A stretch of DNA of 64,000 nucleotides from the NCBI GenBank assembly GCA_902766045.1, contig CACXCA010000022.1, positions 62,001 through 126,000 on the forward strand. Direction: 5' to 3'. Made by a program: the position numbers and the translations under genes. The notes beneath the pieces are model-generated. The model made no database searches. It saw nothing but the letters and a program-made list of their open reading frames with translations, and was not told the origin of the DNA. This DNA is from an uncultured Bacteroidales bacterium (GTDB lineage: Bacteria > Bacteroidota > Bacteroidia > Bacteroidales > Paludibacteraceae). Each line of letters begins with the position of its first letter. The first letter of the stretch is position 1. Shown piece by piece: positions 1-8,900 of this stretch.

Positions 1-1
1 G

Positions 2-349
2 ATCATAGACAAAGGCATCTCCAATAAAGGTGTTGAAGAGAAATACAAAACGGACGAACACCTCATCGAAGGTTGTCAAAGCAAGGTGTGGGTTTATGCC
101 GAATACAAAGACGGGAAAGTCTATTATCAAGGAGAAAGCAATACAGATATTGCTGGAGGAATCGTTAGTATGTTAGTTGAGATTCTATCCGGACATACAC
201 CTGATGAGATCTTAGATGCAGAATTGTATTTCATCGATCGAATTGGTTTGAAAGAACACTTGTCACCTACGCGTTCTAATGGTATGTTATCCATGGTCAA
301 ACAAATGCGTATGTATGCAGTAGCTTTCAAAACAAAATACGAGGAATAA
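2..349 (+). CDS. sufE: SufE family protein, cysteine-desulfuration partner (5' end missing)
   Basis: The reading frame is open from base 2 to a stop at 347-349, so the N-terminus lies left of the window; about 115 residues are visible. SufE accepts persulfide sulfur from the cysteine desulfurase SufS and passes it to the SufBCD scaffold for Fe-S cluster assembly in the cytoplasm. The diagnostic motif is the LIEGCQSKVW block, whose Cys (codon 74-76) is the family's sulfur-accepting residue; the C-terminal half with GL.EHLSPTRSNG is also typical. The visible part covers most of a ~140-residue SufE. Partners SufBCDS are not in the window. The azlC gene follows after 25 bp. Confidence 0.93.
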   Translation: MIDKGISNKGVEEKYKTDEHLIEGCQSKVWVYAEYKDGKVYYQGESNTDIAGGIVSMLVEILSGHTPDEILDAELYFIDRIGLKEHLSPTRSNGMLSMVKQMRMYAVAFKTKYEE

Positions 350-374
350 TCCATCTGTCCTTCCCTCTTAGTAT

Positions 375-1109
375 ATGGTAACATCAAACAAATACCATTT
401 TTTCTTACATGGGTTGCGTGATGGCCTTCCTATTGGTTTTGGCTACTTCGCTGTTGCATTCTCGCTAGGATTTGTAGCCATGAAAGCTGGATTAACTCCT
501 ATTCAAGGCTATATTGCCAGTTTCCTGAATCATGCTTCAGCAGGAGAAAATGCACTATACACATCTATCCAATCGGCAGCCACCTATGCTGAGATAGCTA
601 TCATCACACTCATTGTCAATGCACGCTATCTTCTGATGAGCTGTTCACTGAGTCAACGATTCGACCCTAATCAACCATTCTACAATCGATTGTTGGTAGG
701 ATTTGGCATCACTGATGAAATTTTTGGTATTGCCATCGCTCAAGAAGGTTATCTTTCACCTCAATACGTATATGGAGCTATGCTCTCTTCTATTCCGCTT
801 TGGAGTCTAGGTACGTATTTTGGTGTCTTGGCAGGTAACCTCTTACCAGACAATCTAGTCAGTGCTCTATCTGTAGCCCTATATGGTATGTTTGTGGCCA
901 TCATCATTCCTCCCGCTAAAAAGGACAAAGTGATTGCAGGAGCTGTAGTGACAAGTTTCATCCTGAGCTACGCTTGTTCCTGGATTCCTTATATCAAAGA
1001 ATGTACGACAGGAACCAAAACAATCTTGTTAACAATCCTCATAGCCGCTGTCGCAGCCATCCTGAAACCAATCAAAGAAGAAGCAAATTCAAATGATGCA
1101 GACTCATAA
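375..1109 (+). CDS. azlC: AzlC family branched-chain amino acid exporter, large subunit
   Basis: This 244-residue polytopic inner-membrane protein matches the AzlC/YgaZ family. The N-terminal DGLPIGFGYFAVAFSLGFVA block (about residues 15-35) and the NARYLLMS motif near residue 82 are characteristic. The family works with a small AzlD/YgaH subunit to export branched-chain amino acids or analogues; azlD follows here with a 17-nt overlap, which supports a two-subunit transporter made by coupled translation. The ATG at 375 leaves a short hydrophilic lead before the first membrane segment. Substrate is inferred from family only. Confidence 0.9.
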   Translation: MVTSNKYHFFLHGLRDGLPIGFGYFAVAFSLGFVAMKAGLTPIQGYIASFLNHASAGENALYTSIQSAATYAEIAIITLIVNARYLLMSCSLSQRFDPNQPFYNRLLVGFGITDEIFGIAIAQEGYLSPQYVYGAMLSSIPLWSLGTYFGVLAGNLLPDNLVSALSVALYGMFVAIIIPPAKKDKVIAGAVVTSFILSYACSWIPYIKECTTGTKTILLTILIAAVAAILKPIKEEANSNDADS

Positions 1110-1410
1110 TCCATATATATACATACTCATTGCATTCGGCGTGTCTTTTCTAATCCGTGTGTTACCACTCACACTGATCAGGAAACCCATCCGAAACACG
1201 TTCATTCGGTCATTCTTATACTATGTGCCGTATGTAACACTTGCGGTTATGACATTCCCTGCCATCATTCAAACAACACAATCTCCATTGGCAGGGTTGG
1301 CTGCCCTGCTCATTAGTATAACCATTTCCATGATGGGAGCTGGACTATTCCCTGTGGCTTGTGTAAGCTGCATCACTGTATTCATTTCAGAATTCTTATT
1401 AGGATATTAA
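1093..1410 (+). CDS. azlD: AzlD family branched-chain amino acid transport small subunit
   Basis: This 105-residue, almost entirely hydrophobic protein has about four membrane segments and the AzlD signature near the N-terminus (FLIRVLPLTL, about residues 17-26). It is the small partner of AzlC and overlaps the end of azlC by 17 nt. Two adjacent ATG codons (1093 and 1096) could start it; both are inside azlC. The size matches the family (about 100-110 residues). The next gene starts 22 bp downstream, so read-through into the CapA-like gene is possible. Confidence 0.88.
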   Translation: MMQTHNPYIYILIAFGVSFLIRVLPLTLIRKPIRNTFIRSFLYYVPYVTLAVMTFPAIIQTTQSPLAGLAALLISITISMMGAGLFPVACVSCITVFISEFLLGY

Positions 1411-1431
1411 CCCATTAATCATAAAAACAAC

Positions 1432-2583
1432 ATGAAAAGGTTTTTTTATTTAGCAACTCTTTTTTTGATGTCAGAAAGCGTCATAGCTCAAGACTCAATA
1501 AACACAGCATCAAAAGGAAAGCTATTGTATCATTTTACAAATACAGATATGATCAATCTTCCTGATAGTGAGATGTTACCCGTTGATTCTCTTTCCAGTT
1601 CAACAAAGAAGCTTGCAGACACAATCTCTTTTGCCATGGTAGGAGACATTATGATGGGAACCACCTATCCTACCAATCGATTACCTGCCGATGATGGAGC
1701 TCATATTTTCGAAAAGGTATCTGACATTATCAAGAAAGCAGACATCGGTTTAGGAAATATGGAAGGTGTAATGTGTGAAGGAGGTACATGCACCAAAGGA
1801 GGAGGTGCGAACTCATACGCTTTCAGAATGCCTACATCGTATGCACATCTATTAACGGAAGCTGGATTTGACTTTCTCAGCCTTGCCAACAATCATAGCA
1901 ATGACTTCGGTCCTGACGGAATCAAATCAACCATGAAGATGCTGGATGAACAAAATATCGCATATGCAGGTGTGGTTGGATTATGTGAGAAAGCTATTAT
2001 CGAGAAGAATGGAGTCCGCTATGGGTTCTGCGCTTTCGGACACAACAAGCACGTATATAAGCATCAAGATACTGCGACGGTAAGAAGGATCATTACAAGC
2101 CTGAGAGACTCGGTTGACATACTCATTGTATCTATGCACGGAGGAGCTGAAGGGAAAAAAATGAACCATGTACCTCACAACACAGAAATATTCTTGGGCG
2201 AAGACCGAGGTAACTTACGTCAATTTACGCATTTCTGTATTGACTTAGGGGCAGACTTCGTATTCGGACATGGTCCTCACGTAGTCAGAGGAATGGAACT
2301 TTACAAAGGTCATTTCATCGCATATAGTTTAGGTAATTTCTGTACCCCTTATGGCATCAGCCTTAGCGGGATATCTGGATATGCTCCAGTTGTCACCATA
2401 CGAATCAAATCCGATGGAACATTCATCGACGGACAAATCCATTCTTTCATTCAGCAGTCGGGAGTCGGACCTCAACCTGACACAGAAAACAAAGTAGCCA
2501 AAGAAATAAAGATGCTGACAGAAGCCGATTTCAAGGACTCAGCTATATCTATTTCAAACGAAGGGAAAATCGAGAAGAAGTAA
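1432..2583 (+). CDS. CapA family protein (PGA_cap fold), secreted
   Basis: This 383-residue protein has an N-terminal signal peptide (about residues 1-19, ending VIAQ) and a CapA/PgsA-type metallophosphoesterase-like domain from about residue 65 to 345. Visible motifs include AMVGDIMMG, GNMEGVMC, LSLANNHSNDFG, SMHGGAEG and FGHGPHVVRGMELY followed by YSLGNF. The family is named for poly-gamma-glutamate capsule synthesis, but most members outside Bacillus are uncharacterised, and no pgsB/pgsC partner is present here, so capsule synthesis cannot be concluded. The metal-binding Asp/Asn/His pattern suggests a hydrolase acting in the periplasm or outside. Confidence 0.85.
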   Translation: MKRFFYLATLFLMSESVIAQDSINTASKGKLLYHFTNTDMINLPDSEMLPVDSLSSSTKKLADTISFAMVGDIMMGTTYPTNRLPADDGAHIFEKVSDIIKKADIGLGNMEGVMCEGGTCTKGGGANSYAFRMPTSYAHLLTEAGFDFLSLANNHSNDFGPDGIKSTMKMLDEQNIAYAGVVGLCEKAIIEKNGVRYGFCAFGHNKHVYKHQDTATVRRIITSLRDSVDILIVSMHGGAEGKKMNHVPHNTEIFLGEDRGNLRQFTHFCIDLGADFVFGHGPHVVRGMELYKGHFIAYSLGNFCTPYGISLSGISGYAPVVTIRIKSDGTFIDGQIHSFIQQSGVGPQPDTENKVAKEIKMLTEADFKDSAISISNEGKIEKK

Positions 2584-2681
2584 AGAGATCACCTTACAAT
2601 AAGATGCTCAATATAATCTTTCGTAGTGATCGTCAGGATATAAGTGAATATCTAAGTTTGTAGTATTAGAAATTATTGTCC

Positions 2682-2736
2682 AAGAACCTGTAATATGGAT
2701 TCCAACAAAAGCTGGTAAAACATATTGCAGGTTCTT
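2682..2736. repeat. Long imperfect inverted repeat (possible hairpin or terminator)
   Basis: Left arm 2682-2697 and right arm 2721-2736 are complementary over 16 positions with only one G:U type mismatch; the loop is 23 nt. It lies about 100 bp downstream of the CapA-like stop. There is no strong T-tract after either arm, so it is not a classical terminator. It may be a transcript-end hairpin, a processed RNA, or the remnant of an element. Confidence 0.5.
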
Positions 2737-2930
2737 CCATATTTATTGAGGACAATCCGTCGTGCAACCATCCGTTAATATAGACGGAATATTCTTCCAA
2801 TTGTAACTATTGTATTTGGATTTATCTGGATAACTCCATTTATAACATAATCTGTGCCATTGCAACAGCCCTGCATCCTGCATATGTATGGTGTCTATGA
2901 TTCCCCATCATCGATGTCATCTTTGGAACA

Positions 2931-2971
2931 AAAAACAAAAAAAGAGATGCGGCATAAATCCACATCTCTTT
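2931..2971 (-). terminator. Rho-independent terminator of the giant T9SS cargo gene
   Basis: A 9-bp stem (2941-2949 with 2963-2971, AAAGAGATG and its complement) is followed on the minus strand by a run of T interrupted by one G (complement of 2931-2940). It sits 20 bp after the minus-strand stop codon. Confidence 0.75.
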
Positions 2972-2991
2972 CTACATTATAACTTTACAAT

Positions 2992-5900
2992 TTATTTATT
3001 CACATATATAACCTCAACAGTACCTGTTTCCACCTTGTTGTTTTTCATAATCACCTTGTAGAAATAGACTCCTGGATCAGCCATTTTATCACGGAATGTA
3101 CCATCCCATCCTTCATTACCTTCAAAAATCTTTTGTCCGTAGCGGTCAAAGATCAATACATCAAATCCTCTCATAAAGGTGTCATTCAATCCATCCTTGA
3201 TGAATGGTGTAAAGGCTGTAGGTAACTTACATTCAAGAACCATGGATGAATACGTAGATGGACAAACCATATCAGCAGCATACACCATATATTCAGATGT
3301 GGATTTAGGCAAATACGTCAATCTGTTTTCATGCGTCACATCAATGCTCTCTCCATCACACAACCACTCATAGACGGTAGGTTCACCTGCCAAAATCTCC
3401 GCCGTGAAATCAATTTCCCCACCAATCACAACATACTCTTTATTGGCTACCAATTGTACCTTAGGTATCTCATGAATGTTTACTGAATTATAAATCGTAT
3501 CAGAATTTGGACATATATCATCAATAGCGTATGCCATATACTCTATGACACCACTAGAAGCAGCATAATCTATAATCGTGTCATTGTAACGAGCAGGGAA
3601 TTCAAATGACAATCCATTAGAGAATCCCTCCATGTGATACTTAGAAGGAGTTCCAGAAACAATGTTCAATATCATCATAGTCGTATCACCTATGCAGACA
3701 TCTGGTCTCACTGGTTCTAGAGAAATCTCTACAGGTTCATGTACCAACACACTTGTGTAATCCACAATCGATGATTCATCCGAAGTGCTGCAGACACCAT
3801 CTCTTACCTTAACCATAAACTGATTAAATGTAGTAGTAGGTTGAATACCCTCCCATACACAAGTAGTACGTGTAGAATTGACAGTTGATAATAATTTACC
3901 GGTCGTCAAATCATACAATTCGTACGTAACAGGAACACCTGTTTCACACTCTGCAATCAAATCGATATATCCATCAATAGGATAACAGTAAGTTGCCACA
4001 CTTGGATGGAAATTCAAACGAATATAATCATGTACAAAAACATTTACCGTATCACTGTTTTGAGCGCGACTTGTATAACAGATACTATCTATTGCTCTCG
4101 CAAAGAGATAAGACCTACCTGCTGGGAAGTTGGCTGATGAATATACCTTACCTCCTTTTTCCTGTAACAAGCTAGGCATTGTACGGTCAATTTCATACCA
4201 ATTATAGTATTTGACAAACTGTTCAGCTTCTGGAGGAGTGATGCTCACAACCTTAGCCGTAGCAGGTGTATTGATACAAATCTCGGCAGGATCCATTTCC
4301 AAATGTACCTTGAACGGCGTTTGTACCGTCACATTCACTATATCAGATGATCTTGCTCCACAAATACCACCATCATCTGCCACCACATAGAGACCCATCT
4401 TATCGCCTGGTTTCATATCTTTTGGATAATAGCCTGGTCTGACTCTTCTCTCATAATAATGTATGATATCATAATCTTCCTTAAGAAGTTCTACCAAGGT
4501 GTCTTTGTCTGTTGCATAATCTTTCACATAGAATTTGTAAGATGCTATATATGCAGAAGGTGGATCTATTGTAGCCTTCAACTCCAACAGACTATTTTCT
4601 GTACATACGAATTCTTTATCCACCGATAGTGTCGGAGTAAATCCTTGATTCACCTGTAAAGAATCTTCGGTAGTAGCACCTGCACCACCTTCGTTATAAC
4701 ATACTTCATCATAAGCCTTCACATCAAACTTCAATGTTTTGCCCAAAGACAGCCAATCTTTAATATCAAGTTCTCCAACTGTCGTCTCAACCGTCTGTTC
4801 TATCGGTGAAGTCAGATGCCATACATATTTTTTGATATGCAAATGAGCATCCTCTGGCGTCGTTTTAGCATACAAATAAACCTCAGAGGAGACTGGCAGA
4901 CAAACCTGACTAGCACTTGCACCTGCACGAAGTGTGAATGGCACATTAAACTCAACCTTAGTAGTATCAACTGTTCTGATGGTATCCTTTGCACAAGCCT
5001 CATCATAGACAGCTACCGAGAAATTAGCCGTATATCCAGCACGGAAGATAGACGCATATTCAGCTTTTGTGATTACCAACTCTGGCTCTGATGTTTTTGC
5101 AATCAATCCTCCATTGTCATACCAGAAGAACTCTGATACGTTGTTTCTTGCATCTTCAGGGATGAATGTTACCGAAAGTGTAAACTTAGCATCGCCTAAT
5201 GTATCGATGCAATAAGAATTTGGAATATCACCCATCTTAATCTGGAATCCTCCTGTACGAATCTTCAATGTCACCGTATCACTTAACGCTGGATCACTTA
5301 TCGAATAACATGCATTATCATAAGAAGAAACAAACAAACGAATGTCCTCTCCTCTATATTTATTCAAATCAGCATACGTAAACGTCACCTTATTGGTCGT
5401 AGTCTTAAACTGCGTCCATGTACTCTCTTTATCTCCTTTGATGTTCCATGTATATTCCTTGATTACACTATCAACATCAGCAGGGAAAAGCAACACCTCA
5501 ACCGTCAATAATTCAAGATTTGGATCAACATTTTCCTCACTAGTGACACAAACCGCATTGTCTGTATCCCAATTCACTTTCATTGAATATTTAGTGCTGA
5601 ACTCAACCGTTGTTGATGATTCATCTCTAATTGTATCTTTGGCACAGGCCTCATCATAAGCATTAACTGAGAAATGAGCAATATGACCTGCTTTGAAAAT
5701 ATGTCCATACGATGCTTGGCTCAACACCAAACTATCTGCTGTCGTAATAGCCAATAATCCGCCATTATCATACCAGTAATAGTTGGAAATATTCGCCTTA
5801 GCATGATCTGGAATAACTGCTGCTTTCAAAACAAACTTAGCGTCAGGATCCAACGTGTCAATACAATAAGATGATGGGATATCACCCATTGTAATAGTGA

Positions 5901-8900
5901 AACCACCCGTACGAATCTTCACCTTAACTGTATCACTCAAAGCAGGATCCTCTGGCGTTGTACAGACGGAATCCACAGAAGATACATACAAACTGATATC
6001 CTGTCCTGCATACTTCGATAGATCAGCATACGTGAAGTCTTTATGGCTCGTTGTTGTTTTGAAATCAGTCCATACACTCTCCTTATCTCCCTTGATATGC
6101 CATGTATAATCATGAATCTGAAGACCTGCTTCTGATGGATTGATTTTCACATCCACACTCAAGAGAACGAGTGACGGATCAATATTAGCCTCATTAGGCA
6201 CACAAATCGACTGTGCAGTATCCCAATCAACTGTCATATCATAGTGCGTATTGAAATCAAAATGCACATCACCATTCGATCTAGTCCGCTCACATATGCC
6301 ATCATCTGCTATAACATAAATCTCAGCATCTACACCAGCCTGAATCAATGAAGGATAATTAGCCTTACTCAAAACCAATATGGAATCTGCCTTCGTACCC
6401 TTCAACAATACTTGATCCACACCATTCACTACAGCATGCCATTCAAAGTTTTTGATTTGTAGCATAGAAGTTGCAGGATTAATCTTTACATGTACGTATG
6501 CGGAATCCGACTCTCCACAGACTGTTTCCTGAGATGCATTCAGATCCACTTCATATCTCACGCTGACAGCCACATCTATCGAATCAGCCTGATCGGTACA
6601 TATACCATCACTTGCCACCAATTTAAATCGAGAATTTGTACTCTCTGTGATTTCAAATTCATGACTCCATCCTGATGTACCTACCAATACGTTATCTTTA
6701 TACCATAGAAGCGTCTTAACCAAATTAGCAGCATTCGGATCATCCAACTTGGCCGAGATAGTCAACCTATCACCCAATGTCAAACATTCCTTTCCATCAT
6801 GGTCTGGATCTCCCAATTCAATCTTATAACCATTAAATTTCACAATAGCATTTTCTGAAACATTTTTTGCTTGACAGAAGCTATCGTATGCAGCTATATG
6901 ATAGGTTTTAGTCGTTCCTGCCTTGAATACATTCGGGAAGTTATCTTTATCAATCACAATTGTATAAGATGCTTGATCTTCATTCGTAGCGATTTTTTCT
7001 ACCAGACCCAATTCATCCATCACCATCAGTTCTTTCAAACTGGTCATTGCTGTAGGAGGTTCAACATTAGCAGTCAATTCGAATTTCGTCTCAGAAGTAA
7101 GACAGACACTTGATGTATCTGGCTGAACACTCAAAGCAAAACCACCTTCACGGATATCAATCTCCGTCGAAGAATTAGCTGTATCATTCTTAATAGTACC
7201 GCACTCCAACGTTTCGGTTGACAACAAATAAGCCCACAATTTCTGACCCGTACGGCCTTCCAAATCTGCATACGTCAATATCCAAGTTGGATCCGTAGTT
7301 GTCTTCTCGATTCTATCACCTTTTTCAAATTGAATCAACCAATTATAGGAAGAGATATTCGTATTAGCAGATACCGGTTTGATATCTGCCGTCAAAGTAA
7401 GAAGCTGAGTGCCTGGTGCTTGTCCCTTCGTAACACACACAGGGTTTGAACTTGGAATGACACTCATGTCGTAAGAAGAATTATTCACGTGATAAGGAAT
7501 CTCCAACGGATATGCAGGTGCACAGAATGCATCTCGGCTATCATCCACCCAGATTTTCAATATTCCTGCTTTCGTGTTAGTCTCTTCTAATCCTGTAGGA
7601 TGAAAGATCTGAGCCGTGTCGTTCACCACAACCGTACGACCTTCCATACCCCAATCCCATACCAATGGAGCATCTTCTACATCCTTAGACACTTCCACCA
7701 GAATAGAATCACATCCAACAGCACTGGTTCCATCAAAACGCAATTCTACAATATGCTTTGGTGTCATTGTGAACGATTGACTATGTTTACAACCTCCTTC
7801 GTCTAAACCAACAAACGAAAGATTAGCAATACCATCGAAATCCGTCTCCAATGTTTGTTTCCAGTCTCTATCATAGACTTCAACCACATCACCTTTCTTT
7901 ATAACAAAATACAACACGTCTGATTTCTTGGCAGTAAAGTCAGCTGTATCAACCAACAAATCACCTTTGCTGTTTGTCCAATAAGCTTTCCATTCATGTT
8001 TTGGATCAGTTAACTTTCTACAGCCTTCCACCGTGATTGTGTCACCCTCAACGAAACAGAATGGTTGAATTACATCTTCACACATCGGACCACCATACGT
8101 ATTATAAATATCGATATCAGATTCTGCTACCAAGAACTCATTGCAGACATCTGTAGGGTTCAATGCCACTTGTCTCAACTCATCCACCGAAGCACCGACA
8201 ATCACACGATATTTAACACTACCGATGAACCGGATATCCGTTACAGGAATCGTTACCGTCGTGTCTTTATAACTATTGCTGATTGAATAATCCTTCATAT
8301 CCTTCCATGATCCATCTTTTTCGTCATAATACTGGAACAAATAGAGCGGATTAAGGATATAGTCACCTTTTTGTCTTGCTACCAACTGAACATCACGTCC
8401 GTCGCAAACAGCCACATCCTTTTCAATCAATATACCATCAATGTTGGCAGACAATTCAGCCTTAGGCAAACATACCGAGAAGGAGATATCATCCAACAAC
8501 ATATCATTACCATCTCCTGTCTTACCATTATTATAAAGGACCACCCACAAGGATGAAACTTTCTTACCATTCGGAATTTGAACATACTGGTCGATACGTG
8601 TCCAGTCAGACGATGCAGAAGGCACATCACCCGATGTGATTTCATTACTTAAAATGTGTTCTGGTTGAATCGTACCCATTTTCCTATACTCATCAGGAAG
8701 AACATTTCCAATATCTTCCAACAAATAGACAGAAATATTCACAGGATTCAATCCCTCTTGGATAGCTGCATTACGAACGTTCATACCAAAAGAGAATCGA
8801 TCGGCTGCACAATTCAAATCTACTCTCTGTGCATAGATAGCAGAATGAGAGATGTCTGTTTTTCCTGAGTTTACGAATAACATAGCTCCGTTTACATTAC

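Larger units (their letters stand above)
2584..2991. other. 408-bp intergenic region between convergent genes
   Basis: No plausible coding frame was found between the CapA-like gene and the large minus-strand gene. It holds a 16-bp imperfect inverted repeat at 2682-2736 and, close to the minus-strand stop, a rho-independent terminator at 2931-2971. The remainder (about 2740-2930) shows nothing I can identify. Confidence 0.6.
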
